A stretch of 14,453 nt of DNA, from contig JAFUQY010000265.1 of the NCBI GenBank assembly GCA_017472105.1, positions 1 to 14,453 on the forward strand. The letters are read 5' to 3'. The translations under genes and the position numbers were made by a program. The stretch comes from Clostridia bacterium (lineage in GTDB: Bacteria > Bacillota_A > Clostridia > Oscillospirales > CAG-272). Every line of letters begins with the position of its first letter. Position 1 is the first letter of the stretch. Of the stretch, positions 1 through 7,556 are shown piece after piece. Under the pieces are notes generated by a model, which was not told the origin of the DNA, made no database searches, and was given only the letters and a program-made list of their open reading frames with translations.

Positions 1-553
1 ACACATTCGGCAGGCAGTAGTCCCCGTGGCTGAGAACGCAGTCTTCCTCCGGCTTGTTTTCCTTCAGCCAGTCAAGCAAGTGCCGCGCCGACGGGAATTG
101 ACGTCTGAGCTCATCCGGCTTGTCGTCCCAGTCGATCGTATCAATCCGGCTTTCCGCGTCGCGCAGTTCGTTGTCCAGCGAAAAATCCGTCAGATCACCG
201 GAAACGGGCGCGTTCCACAGCATCGTCAAGCCCTCGGCAAGTCCCTTCACCAGTGCGGGGACGTCGTCGAGATACCGCGCCGCGCAGGACATCTCACCGT
301 CGAGCCGCGACATGACGACATACTCCCGCCCGTTTTCCGATGCACGGCACAGCACCTCCGGCACAGGGAGTTTTCCGTGAAGCTGTTCCATGACCCGCCA
401 TTCGTTCACGGACGGGGCGGCAGTTTCGCTGATTTTCAGCACACAGTCGTCAAAAATCAGGACCTCGGACGCGGAAAGCCCGACCGTATCCGTCTCATAC
501 GCGCGCGTGCCGAGGAAATCCCGGATTTTTTCGGGGAAATTTGTTCCGTTCAA
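1..553 (-). CDS. APH(3')-type phosphotransferase, partial (C-terminus beyond left edge)
   Basis: This is the N-terminal 184 codons of a protein-kinase-like phosphotransferase of the aminoglycoside 3'-phosphotransferase family, which moves the ATP gamma-phosphate to a hydroxyl of a small molecule. Visible landmarks are an N-terminal FPEKIRDFL segment typical of the family start, VLKISE with the ATP-binding lysine (K40), a helix with Glu51, and the catalytic loop SHGDYCLPNV (H176, D178, N183), close to the APH(3') signature. The start is taken as TTG at 553, which overlaps the TGA stop of the upstream SGNH gene (TTGA). There is no in-frame ATG before codon 55, too late for the fold. The family is usually about 260 residues, so roughly 75 are missing. 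It is last in an operon with a glycoside hydrolase, so its substrate may be a sugar or metabolite rather than a drug. Resistance cannot be decided from sequence. Confidence 0.85.
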   Translation of the reverse strand, partial: MNGTNFPEKIRDFLGTRAYETDTVGLSASEVLIFDDCVLKISETAAPSVNEWRVMEQLHGKLPVPEVLCRASENGREYVVMSRLDGEMSCAARYLDDVPALVKGLAEGLTMLWNAPVSGDLTDFSLDNELRDAESRIDTIDWDDKPDELRRQFPSARHLLDWLKENKPEEDCVLSHGDYCLPNV

Positions 554-1200
554 GTTCCCGCCACCGCCTTTGCCGCAGATTTGAGAAGCTTCACAGTGTC
601 CTCATCCAGTGCATCGATGCCGGGCAGGGTGACGCAATCATCGCCGGTCAGCGCCATGTAGAACAGGCATGCGGCGAGGTAGGTTCCGGCAGGCGAGGGA
701 TGGTAGTCGTCGTCACAGTAGAGATCGATTTCCGGCGCGGTTTTCTTCACCTCCGCGAAGCCGAATCCGACGGGAATGCGCTTGCCACCGACCGCTTCAG
801 CCGCCGCGTTGTAGGCATCGTACAGTTTTTCCTTCATTTCGTCATAGCTCAGCCCGGTTTTCGCGAGCTTCTCGGAGCCGTCGCGGTATGCCCAAGTCTG
901 GTACATGTACACGGGCGTTTCCGGGAACAGGGATGCGAGCACCTTCGTCTGAGCCACGCAGTCGTCCCTGTTTTTCGCGGGATTGAAGCTCTGATCCTGT
1001 AAAATCACCGCATCCCACTTCTCCTGCGCCTTTTCGCGAACCTGTACGCCGAGCTCATGCGCCTCATCCGCGAACCATTTCAGATATGCCCCGCCGCGCA
1101 GAACCTTGCCGTACGAAATCGCGCCGCCGGACAGGGTCTCAAGCATTGCGGGAAGATCGTTGAAAAACGTAAAGCTGTTGCCGATAAACAATACTTTCAT
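550..1200 (-). CDS. SGNH/GDSL-family hydrolase
   Basis: A 216-residue SGNH-hydrolase-like protein. The N-terminus reads MKVLFIGNSFT, where the GNS block I supplies the putative nucleophile Ser9. An ILQDQS segment at 66-71 resembles block III, and the C-terminal DDDYHPSPAGTY has the Asp164-x-x-His167 pair of block V. Families of this type are esterases or carbohydrate deacetylases. There is no signal peptide, so it is probably cytoplasmic. The start at 1200 is preferred to a longer reading because AGGGAG lies eight bases upstream and the protein begins at the first beta-strand. The gene begins 23 bp after the glycoside hydrolase stop and its stop overlaps the next start, so the three are very likely co-transcribed. 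A role in removing acyl groups from the oligosaccharide handled by the neighbouring hydrolase is inference. Confidence 0.85.
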   Translation of the reverse strand: MKVLFIGNSFTFFNDLPAMLETLSGGAISYGKVLRGGAYLKWFADEAHELGVQVREKAQEKWDAVILQDQSFNPAKNRDDCVAQTKVLASLFPETPVYMYQTWAYRDGSEKLAKTGLSYDEMKEKLYDAYNAAAEAVGGKRIPVGFGFAEVKKTAPEIDLYCDDDYHPSPAGTYLAACLFYMALTGDDCVTLPGIDALDEDTVKLLKSAAKAVAGT

Positions 1201-1223
1201 GGTGTTTCTCCCTATTGTAAATT

Positions 1224-3254
1224 TCAGTTTTTCCATCGGATGAGCATCACGGCGTCCTTCGCGGGAACCGTCATGCCGAACGCGCCGCAGGAGACAAAAT
1301 CCGTCACATCCATCGCCATGGAGCACCGGGTGAATTCCCCGTCGAGCAGAATCTCAAACGTCCGCGCCGCATCGGTACGGTTGTGGAGGAAATACAGCTC
1401 CGCGCCGTCGGTGACCGTCTTCTTCACGCGCACGCCGGCAGTGTCACCGAACGTCGGAAGCAGAGGATCTGCGTGAACTGCGCCGTCAACTGCATCGGGA
1501 TCGGTGAACTGCACCTGCGCAGGGTACTCTTCCGCCGTTTCCCGGGCAAATTCGGTGGGAAGATCGGTCTTCACCCACGTCACATGTCCGCCGCACGCGA
1601 GAAAATCCCCGACAAACTGCCGCACCGGTGCATCAAAGTCCCCGGAATCAAACAGCACGAGCGCGGAAAACTCCTCGTATCCGGTGGTAATCCGTCCGTG
1701 ATGCACGCGGCACCCGGCAAGTCCGGCTTCATCGATCAGGTCAAAATCAAACAGCGCGTCCTCGAGCGTTTCCAGAACCGTTCCGTATGCGGATTCCAGT
1801 TTCTGCATACTTTCTCCCTGATAAGGTGCTGACGTGCACGGCCCGACGTTCCAGTATTTGTGATCCGGCACCGCGAACCGCTCATACGCCGCCGTCATGG
1901 GAATGAGCACGAGGACATCCGTTTTGTGAACCCCGTACGACGTGAACACACCCGCCCGCGCCGCTTTCAGCTCGTAATCCGCACGGTCATCATCCGGATA
2001 GCCGAAATAGGACGCCGCCTGATTCACGCCGAGCTGTGCCTGATAATACGCGGAGTTGAGGCGGTTTTCGTGCGTCGCTTTTTCCGGCGTTTTCCACCAG
2101 TTGTGCTCGAGATGGAAACTGTTTTCGCTCATCACCAGTGTTCTGCCGTACAGGTGCGCCGCCGAGGATGCCGTTTTTTCCGCCGTGACGTCGCGCGGGT
2201 CATCGCAGTACAAGCGGTCAACGCCGGGCATCTGCATGTGCCGCATCAGTCCGAACAGGTCCGCGTTCAGTCCGATCTGCATCGACAGCGTTTCCTCGCC
2301 GTAGAGATGCCCGGTCATCTTTGTGCCGTACTGTCCGCACCACGCCGCAATCTGCCCGAAGTAGTTTTCACCGAACAGGCGCGCCGCCGTTTTCCACCAC
2401 AGTCTGCGGGACGAAGCAAAATCCCCGTCGGTATCATAGAAAAGATCGACATACCGCGCTTCAAATCCCGGAAGAATCGCATCCATCTCCTCCGTCCACG
2501 CGCAGACAGCGTCCGTTTCGTCAAAATACGAGGAGCATCCGTGCACCGGCAGACCCGGCTCGTCGGTGAAAAACGCCGTGATTTTCCGGATTCTGTCGTC
2601 CCCGAGGTGTCTGCGGTACCGCTCGTGCGTGACTTCGATGAATTTGGACACCACATCCCGCCGCATCAGATCGACATACGGAACCTTGTTCTCCGTGAGA
2701 TAGTTGATCGGACGGGTCTGAAACGCGAGAATCCGCCAGTCGCCGTCCGGAAGACTCGCCCGGATCACGCCGTTTTCCGGAGTCAGAACCACCGCGGATT
2801 TCGTCAGAAGAACCCCGTTTTTCACCGGATACGCCGCCGCGAACCGACAGTCCCCGCAATTCCACTCGACGTCCCCGCCTGCTGTATCGCGCTTCATGCA
2901 GACGAGCCCCTTCACCTGTGCATCCGGGAGCTCCCGCAGAACCAAATCCCCTGCCGCACCGCTCGGATACGCACGCTCGTCGTAAATCCAGACGGAAAAA
3001 CCGCGCGCGAACGCTTTGTCAATGAAATCCGCGAGGGACTCCCACACCGCGCTCTCATCCGCGAGATATCCCAGCGCCGCGTCGTCCATGTTCACGCAGA
3101 AGCCGCCCATCCCGAGCTCCGCCGCGCGGTCAAGATACGCATCCGTCTCGGCAAGTGACTTCGGGAAATAGTGGTGGATGATCTGCACCGGGCGCGTGTG
3201 GTTTTCCGGACATTTCAAGCGTCCGAGAAGCACTTCTCTCAGCTGATCCATCAT
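1224..3254 (-). CDS. GH106-like (alpha-L-rhamnosidase-related) glycoside hydrolase
   Basis: A 676-residue protein that resembles the GH106 / alpha-L-rhamnosidase-related group. Supporting blocks are WIYDERAYPSG (89-99), close to the W-YDE-x-YPSG block of that group, then FFTDEPGLP (228-236, Glu232 a candidate catalytic acid), KMTGHLYGEE (312-321) and LVMSENSFH (373-381, Glu377 a second candidate). The C-terminal third looks like a Rossmann-type segment followed by beta strands. No signal peptide is present, so it would act on imported oligosaccharides. It is shorter than many GH106 enzymes. The ATG at 3254 follows GGAGGTGTACA, a strong ribosome binding site, and a second ATG is adjacent. It heads the minus-strand operon. 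The family is assigned from recalled motifs only, so the exact GH family and substrate are uncertain; another clan GH-A-like family is possible. Confidence 0.75.
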   Translation of the reverse strand: MMDQLREVLLGRLKCPENHTRPVQIIHHYFPKSLAETDAYLDRAAELGMGGFCVNMDDAALGYLADESAVWESLADFIDKAFARGFSVWIYDERAYPSGAAGDLVLRELPDAQVKGLVCMKRDTAGGDVEWNCGDCRFAAAYPVKNGVLLTKSAVVLTPENGVIRASLPDGDWRILAFQTRPINYLTENKVPYVDLMRRDVVSKFIEVTHERYRRHLGDDRIRKITAFFTDEPGLPVHGCSSYFDETDAVCAWTEEMDAILPGFEARYVDLFYDTDGDFASSRRLWWKTAARLFGENYFGQIAAWCGQYGTKMTGHLYGEETLSMQIGLNADLFGLMRHMQMPGVDRLYCDDPRDVTAEKTASSAAHLYGRTLVMSENSFHLEHNWWKTPEKATHENRLNSAYYQAQLGVNQAASYFGYPDDDRADYELKAARAGVFTSYGVHKTDVLVLIPMTAAYERFAVPDHKYWNVGPCTSAPYQGESMQKLESAYGTVLETLEDALFDFDLIDEAGLAGCRVHHGRITTGYEEFSALVLFDSGDFDAPVRQFVGDFLACGGHVTWVKTDLPTEFARETAEEYPAQVQFTDPDAVDGAVHADPLLPTFGDTAGVRVKKTVTDGAELYFLHNRTDAARTFEILLDGEFTRCSMAMDVTDFVSCGAFGMTVPAKDAVMLIRWKN

Positions 3255-3286
3255 TGTACACCTCCGTTTTTTCTGCTGCTGTTTTC

Positions 3287-3315
3287 ATCATAGCATATTG
3301 TGTCCGAAAAATCAA
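3287..3315 (-). promoter_or_regulatory. Sigma-A promoter of the glycoside hydrolase operon
   Basis: On the minus strand, TTGATT (3310-3315) and TATGAT (3287-3292) are separated by 17 bp. TGC precedes the -10 as in extended -10 promoters. It lies about 33 bp upstream of the start at 3254. Confidence 0.75.
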
Positions 3316-3323
3316 CCGCCGTC

Positions 3324-3352
3324 CGGGATTTTTTCTGCCGATCCCGCGGGAT
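3324..3352. promoter_or_regulatory. Candidate operator: perfect palindrome plus extra half-site
   Basis: ATCCCGCGGGAT at 3341-3352 is a perfect 12-bp palindrome. A third copy of the half-site, CGGGAT, lies at 3324-3329. The cluster lies between the two divergent promoters, just upstream of the minus-strand -35. No regulator gene adjoins it, so a binding protein cannot be named. Confidence 0.4.
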
Positions 3353-3393
3353 GAGAAAATCGGTGTGTTTTTTCCGGCATTTGTGAATGCAAA

Positions 3394-3422
3394 TTGACAA
3401 AACCGTAAATATCCTGTATAAT
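3394..3422 (+). promoter_or_regulatory. Consensus sigma-A promoter of the symporter gene
   Basis: TTGACA (3394-3399) and TATAAT (3417-3422), both perfect consensus hexamers, are separated by 17 bp. They lie 41 bp upstream of the start at 3464. Confidence 0.9.
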
Positions 3423-3463
3423 ATTAAAAGCTTATCAAAAATTCACCCGAAAGGAATCTTCTC

Positions 3464-4837
3464 ATGAATCAGAGAGAAAAATTCGGTTCCAGACTGGGCT
3501 TCATCCTCATTTCCGCGGGATGCGCCATCGGTCTGGGTAACGTTTACCGGTTTCCCATCATCACGGGAGCCTACGGCGGCGCGTTCTTTGTGCTGATCTA
3601 TCTCTTCTTCCTTCTCCTGCTCGGTCTTCCCGTCATGTGCTGTGAGCTCGCAGTCGGACGCGGCAGCCAGCGAAGCATCGCAAACTCCTTCGAGGTACTG
3701 GAAAAGAAGGGTCAGAAATGGCACTGGATGAAGTACCTCGGCATCGGCAGCAACTACCTCTTAATGATGTGCTACACCACCATCGCAAGCTGGATGCTCA
3801 TCTACTTCTGCAAGTACGTGACCGGCAGCATCACCGCCATCAAGACCGCGGAAGAACTCGGCGTCCTGTTCGGCGAAACCATCTCCAATCTCCCCATGCA
3901 GCTCATCGCGGTTGCGTTCACCACCGTGGCATGCTTCCTCGTCTGCTCCCTCGGTCTGCAGAACGGCGTGGAACGGATCACCAAGGTCATGATGGTTGTC
4001 CTCTTCGTGCTCATGATCGGTCTCGCAGTCTACTGCTGTACCCTCGACGGTGCGGCGGAAGGTCTGAAGTTCTACCTCATTCCCAGCATTGAAAACATCA
4101 AAAAAGCCGGCATCTGGACCACAATTTCCGCCGCAATGGGACAGGCGTTCTTCACCCTCTCCCTCGGCATCGGCGCCATCGCCATCTTCGGCAGCTACAT
4201 CGGACGGGACCGTTCCCTCCTCGGCGAAGCGGTTACCATCACCTCCCTCGACACCTCCATCGCGCTCATGTCCGGTCTGATTGTGTTCCCGGCGTGCTTC
4301 ACCTACAACGGCGGACAGACCGCTGATGCAGACTCCGTCGGTGCAACCTTCCTGCTGACCACGCTTTCCAGCATTTTCAACTCCATGCCCGGCGGACGCA
4401 TCATCGGTGCACTCTTCTTCCTGTTCATGATTTTCGCGGCATACTCCACCGTCATCGCCGTATTCGAAAACATCGTATCCTTCTGGATGGAAAACACCAG
4501 GCTGAGCCGCCGCGCCATTTCCTTCATCAACATGGGTCTTCTGATGGTTCTCGCCCTTCCCGCAATTTTCTCCCTGAACATCTGGGGAGACATCACCATC
4601 GCGGGTCTCGGTTTCCTGGATCTCGAGGACAAGCTGGTTTCCAACCTCGCACTTCCCGTGGGCAGCCTTCTGTACGTTCTGTTCTGCACCTCCCGCTATG
4701 GATGGGGCTGGGACAAGTTCTTCGCAGAAGTCAACACAGGCTCCGGTCTGAAGCTCCCGAAGTGGCTCAAGCCGTACATGTCCTACGTTCTGCCCGTGAT
4801 TATCATCATCGTGCTTCTCATGCCCCTGTTTGGTTAA
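3464..4837 (+). CDS. Sodium-dependent NSS/SNF-family transporter
   Basis: A 457-residue integral membrane protein of the neurotransmitter:sodium symporter family (bacterial LeuT, TnaT and MhsT group), which imports amino acids or related amines with Na+. The TM1 signature is AIGLGNVYRFP (21-31), where the usual Trp is Tyr. The TM6 unwound region is FFTLSLGIGAIAIFGSY (229-245), and TM8 contains AAYSTVIAVFENIVSF (325-340), the region of the second sodium site. About eleven hydrophobic segments are visible and the length is normal for bacterial members. The start at 3464 follows AAAGGA. The last codons and stop form the first copy of a 20-bp tandem repeat. Substrate cannot be read from sequence; the divergent glycoside hydrolase operon gives no clear hint. 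It appears to be transcribed alone. Confidence 0.95.
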   Translation: MNQREKFGSRLGFILISAGCAIGLGNVYRFPIITGAYGGAFFVLIYLFFLLLLGLPVMCCELAVGRGSQRSIANSFEVLEKKGQKWHWMKYLGIGSNYLLMMCYTTIASWMLIYFCKYVTGSITAIKTAEELGVLFGETISNLPMQLIAVAFTTVACFLVCSLGLQNGVERITKVMMVVLFVLMIGLAVYCCTLDGAAEGLKFYLIPSIENIKKAGIWTTISAAMGQAFFTLSLGIGAIAIFGSYIGRDRSLLGEAVTITSLDTSIALMSGLIVFPACFTYNGGQTADADSVGATFLLTTLSSIFNSMPGGRIIGALFFLFMIFAAYSTVIAVFENIVSFWMENTRLSRRAISFINMGLLMVLALPAIFSLNIWGDITIAGLGFLDLEDKLVSNLALPVGSLLYVLFCTSRYGWGWDKFFAEVNTGSGLKLPKWLKPYMSYVLPVIIIIVLLMPLFG

Positions 4838-4905
4838 AACAGGCGCTGTTTGGTTAAAACAGGCGCTGTTTGGTTAAAACAGGCGCTGTTTGGTTAATAC
4901 AGTTT
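4826..4905 (+). repeat. 20-bp tandem repeat spanning the symporter stop codon
   Basis: Three exact copies of CTGTTTGGTTAAAACAGGCG (4826-4845, 4846-4865, 4866-4885) are followed by a diverged fourth (4886-4905). The first copy contains the final Leu-Phe-Gly-stop of the symporter. Each unit can form a 6-bp hairpin, CTGTTT-GGTTA-AAACAG. Confidence 0.97.
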
Positions 4906-4912
4906 AAAGCGA

Positions 4913-4947
4913 AACCGCATCTTTTCCGAAAGGTGCGGTTTTTTCTT
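4913..4947 (+). terminator. Intrinsic terminator after the symporter gene
   Basis: A 12-bp stem (4913-4924 with 4929-4940, one G-T pair) closes a TCCG loop and runs into a T-rich tail (TTTTTTCTT). Confidence 0.92.
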
Positions 4948-4974
4948 GCAGGATCACAAAGTTTATGCTATAAT
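4946..4974 (+). promoter_or_regulatory. Extended -10 promoter of the GNAT gene
   Basis: TATAAT (4969-4974) preceded by TGC. A weak -35, TTGCAG (4946-4951), is 17 bp upstream and sits in the tail of the preceding terminator. Confidence 0.75.
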
Positions 4975-5003
4975 CACCTCAAAACCAACCCCAGGAGGGA
5001 TAT

Positions 5004-5912
5004 ATGAACGAGTTATTTGAACTTTACCGACGCTGTTTTCCGTTCTGCGTGCGGGAGGAATCCGTGGTGCATGAACTCCTTGACGGCGGAAACGTGATCG
5101 GCGAATACGCGGACGGGCATCTCATCGGCGCAGCGGTCACGGAGAAGAACAACATCCTCCTGCTGTGCGTGGACTGTGCGTACCGGAATCGCGGCATCGG
5201 ATCGCGGCTTCTGGCTGCGGCGGAACATTCGGTGCGGGATGCCGGATACACTGAACTCACCGTCGGAGCGGGCGAGCACTACATTATGCCGGGAATTCCC
5301 GCTGTCCACCCCGTCGTTGAGGAATCCCTGCGTCCGGATGCGGTCTATGCAGGACTTGAGGATCACACAGCATTCTTCCAAAAACGCGGATACACGCACC
5401 GCTGGGACTGCAACTGCTTCGACATGCGCGCGGAGTTTGACAGCCTTCCTCCGGTTCCGACCCGTGACGACGGCATCGCGTTCCGGTTTGCGTCCGTACA
5501 GGATCTTCCTGCCGTATGTGAATGTGTACAAAGCGCGCACGAGCCGTTTGTGAAATATTACCGTGATCCCGCCATCTACGGCACAGAAAACCGCCGCGTC
5601 CTGATCGCTGAGCACGGCAGTACCGTGACCGGAGCACTCATGGTCTGTACGGAAACGGAAGGACGCGGACTCGGCAGTGTCGGATGCACCGCAGTTCACG
5701 AAGACTGGCAGGGCAGAAAAATCGCCGCCGATCTCGTCATCCGCGGAACTCACGCACTCCGTGACAGCGGCATGGAACGGGCATACCTCGGCTACACGTA
5801 CACAGGGCTCGACATCCTCTACGGCGCGGCGGGTTACCGAATCTGCTGTTACTACATGATGGGCGGGAAGAAGCTCCTCTCCACATCAAGTGCAAGTGCC
5901 GCATCCGTATGA
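5004..5912 (+). CDS. GNAT-family N-acetyltransferase with two GNAT domains
   Basis: A 302-residue protein made of two GNAT folds, expected to transfer an acetyl group from acetyl-CoA to an amine. The N-terminal domain (about 1-140) carries the acetyl-CoA motif CAYRNRGIGSRLL (59-70; R-x-x-G-x-G at 61-66). The C-terminal domain (about 157-292) has the equivalent block HEDWQGRKIAADL (232-244), in which the glycine position is Lys239, so CoA binding there may be lost or altered. The architecture fits other two-domain bacterial GNATs in which one domain is structural. AGGAGG sits about six bases upstream of the ATG. Substrate is unknown. It has its own promoter, and the XRE regulator follows at 67 bp, also with its own -10, so co-regulation is possible but not shown. 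Confidence 0.88.
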   Translation: MNELFELYRRCFPFCVREESVVHELLDGGNVIGEYADGHLIGAAVTEKNNILLLCVDCAYRNRGIGSRLLAAAEHSVRDAGYTELTVGAGEHYIMPGIPAVHPVVEESLRPDAVYAGLEDHTAFFQKRGYTHRWDCNCFDMRAEFDSLPPVPTRDDGIAFRFASVQDLPAVCECVQSAHEPFVKYYRDPAIYGTENRRVLIAEHGSTVTGALMVCTETEGRGLGSVGCTAVHEDWQGRKIAADLVIRGTHALRDSGMERAYLGYTYTGLDILYGAAGYRICCYYMMGGKKLLSTSSASAASV

Positions 5913-5934
5913 CGACATGGTTTTTTCACGCCGG

Positions 5935-5946
5935 TTCTGCTACAAT
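5935..5946 (+). promoter_or_regulatory. Extended -10 promoter of the XRE regulator gene
   Basis: TACAAT (5941-5946) preceded by TGC, with no good -35 at 17 bp. It lies 33 bp upstream of the start at 5980. No terminator is visible between this gene and the GNAT gene, so read-through is also possible. Confidence 0.55.
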
Positions 5947-5979
5947 ACAGGCATACACCACACATAAGGAGCGGATTTC

Positions 5980-7065
5980 ATGAGTTTATCGAAAAATTTC
6001 GGCGGAATCATCCGTCAGCGGCGGCGCGCAAAAGACTGGACACAGGAGGACATGGCGGATATCCTGAATGTATCGCCGCAGACTGTGAGCCGATGGGAAA
6101 CCGGGGACGCGATGCCCGACATTTCCCTGCTCCCGGTACTTACCAATCTTCTTGAAGTTTCCGCAGATACCCTGCTTGGCATCGATGTGAGCCGGAAAGC
6201 CGTAAAAATCCGCGAATTTCTGGATCGCGATGACGGATACCGCCGCATGCCGTACACGACGGAAACCCGGAACGCCGCGATTGCGAATCTGCGTGAAGGA
6301 CTGCGTCTGTATCCCGACTCGCAGGACATCAAAAGCCATCTGATTATCTGGCTGTTCCAGTCGTTTGAAGCAGAAAATCTTCGCGAAATGAACCGGCTGT
6401 GCGAGGATCTGATCGCCGTGGAACCGGACATGGTGAAGAACGCGAACACGATCACATTCCTGTGCGCCGCCGCGAAGACAACCGGAAACACCGAACGCGC
6501 ACTCGAGCTCGCGAAACGTCTTCCGGATGAACTGCGGGACAAAAACATCATGATCTCCTACTGCCTCGACGGGGAAGACAAGGACGAAATCCTGCGCCGG
6601 GAGCTGTACCGTTCGTTCATTCTGATCGAAAGCTGTCTGCATCAATTCGCCTGCGCCCGGGATGCGAATACACCGGCGGACATTCTGCGTTACCGCAGTA
6701 TTTACGAACATCTCCGCGAAGTGCTTTACGAAAACGACGACCTGATCCGGCATGAACAGAACAACGGGTATCAGACTGCGCGCGCACTGGCAAAAGCCGG
6801 GGACTTCGACAACGCTTTCCGGTATCTCGCACAGGACTTTGAGAGATTCGTCACACCCTTTCCGGAGAATCCCGTGCTGTCCGATCTGCGTGAGAAATCC
6901 TGCCGGGAGTATTACGCCGTTTCCCATGCCATGTCCGATGCGGAACGCCGGGATGAAGCCGCGCAGATGATACGCCTTGCCGGGCGGGATTTTTCCGACG
7001 CATTCAAGGCGGATCCGCGATATGCCGCGTATATCGGAAACTGGCAGAAACTCGCCGAAAGCTGA
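5980..7065 (+). CDS. XRE-family HTH regulator with helical (TPR-like) C-terminal region
   Basis: A 361-residue DNA-binding protein. Residues about 8-66 are a Cro/C1-type helix-turn-helix: IRQRRRAKDWTQEDMADIL, then the recognition helix in VSPQTVSRWETGDAMPD, ending SADTLLGID. The remaining 290 residues are mostly amphipathic helix with recurring aromatic and Leu/Ala spacing. This resembles the TPR-like or other helical sensor regions common in Firmicute regulators, but no repeat unit is clear enough to name. No membrane segment is seen. The start at 5980 follows AAGGAG with an 8-base spacer. It may regulate the upstream GNAT gene or act elsewhere. The long open frame on the opposite strand over this gene is a codon-bias shadow. 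Confidence 0.85.
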   Translation: MSLSKNFGGIIRQRRRAKDWTQEDMADILNVSPQTVSRWETGDAMPDISLLPVLTNLLEVSADTLLGIDVSRKAVKIREFLDRDDGYRRMPYTTETRNAAIANLREGLRLYPDSQDIKSHLIIWLFQSFEAENLREMNRLCEDLIAVEPDMVKNANTITFLCAAAKTTGNTERALELAKRLPDELRDKNIMISYCLDGEDKDEILRRELYRSFILIESCLHQFACARDANTPADILRYRSIYEHLREVLYENDDLIRHEQNNGYQTARALAKAGDFDNAFRYLAQDFERFVTPFPENPVLSDLREKSCREYYAVSHAMSDAERRDEAAQMIRLAGRDFSDAFKADPRYAAYIGNWQKLAES

Positions 7066-7105
7066 ACATTTCACCGTTTTTTCACCGAAAAACGACACAA
7101 TTCCC

Positions 7106-7134
7106 TTGAAAATCCGCTGTAACTATGTTATAAT
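7106..7134 (+). promoter_or_regulatory. Strong sigma-A promoter of the DUF1508 gene
   Basis: TTGAAA (7106-7111), a 17-bp spacer and a perfect TATAAT (7129-7134) preceded by TGT (extended -10). It lies 41 bp upstream of the start. Confidence 0.88.
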
Positions 7135-7175
7135 GATTTCAAATCCAATCAATACTTACATGGAGGATATTTCCA

Positions 7176-7544
7176 ATGGGCAAGTTCGTTATCAAGCAGA
7201 CCGCTACCGGTTTTAAGTTCGACCTCAAGGCAGGCAACGGCGAAGTGATCGCTACTTCCGAAATCTACACCACCGAAGCTGCGTGCATCAAGGGTCTTGA
7301 ATCCGTTAAGGCATGCTGCGTGGGTGAAGTGGAAGACCAGACCGTTGAACCCGTTGAAGCAAAGAAGCATCCCAAGTTCGAGCTCTACGCTGACAAGAGC
7401 GGCGAATACCGTTTCCGTCTCAAGGCAAAGAACGGTCAGATCATCGCGACTTCCGAGTCCTACAAGACCAAGACCAGCGCTGAAAACGGCATCGAAAGCG
7501 TAAAGAAGAACGCTCCCGAAGCTGAAGTTACCAAGGCTGAATAA
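7176..7544 (+). CDS. YegP/DUF1508-family protein, two tandem repeats
   Basis: A 122-residue soluble protein with two copies of the DUF1508 (YegP) fold. Copy one (about 4-46) contains FKFDLKAGNGEVIATSEIY and copy two (about 67-111) contains YRFRLKAKNGQIIATSESY. Each is followed by a helix ending GLESVK or GIESVK. The copies are joined by a Glu/Val-rich linker. The fold is small alpha/beta with no established enzymatic role, so no function is assigned. Codons are strongly biased to GGT, CGT, GTT, GCT, AAG and GAA, unlike the GC-ending codons of neighbours. With the strong promoter, GGAGG ribosome binding site and own terminator, this points to an abundant protein. It is a monocistronic unit. 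Confidence 0.92.
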   Translation: MGKFVIKQTATGFKFDLKAGNGEVIATSEIYTTEAACIKGLESVKACCVGEVEDQTVEPVEAKKHPKFELYADKSGEYRFRLKAKNGQIIATSESYKTKTSAENGIESVKKNAPEAEVTKAE

Positions 7545-7556
7545 TTCCCGCATCCG

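Noticed and set aside
26..661. Plus-strand open frame of 211 codons at the left edge
   Set aside because: It lies antisense to the APH-like gene, whose catalytic motifs are clear on the minus strand. The plus reading has no recognisable domain and no ribosome binding site.
1860..3158. Plus-strand open frame of 432 codons
   Set aside because: Antisense shadow of the GH106-like gene in GC-rich codons; Arg/His/Val-rich with no domain and no promoter.
4826..4905. CRISPR-like reading of the tandem repeat
   Set aside because: The units are contiguous with no spacers, and the first copy is coding sequence.
7075..7094. Possible terminator CGTTTTT...AAAAACG after the XRE gene
   Set aside because: The stem is almost all A-T and no T tract follows, so it is not a convincing intrinsic terminator.
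5986..7098. Minus-strand open frame of 370 codons
   Set aside because: Antisense to the XRE regulator, which has a clear HTH, ribosome binding site and promoter.
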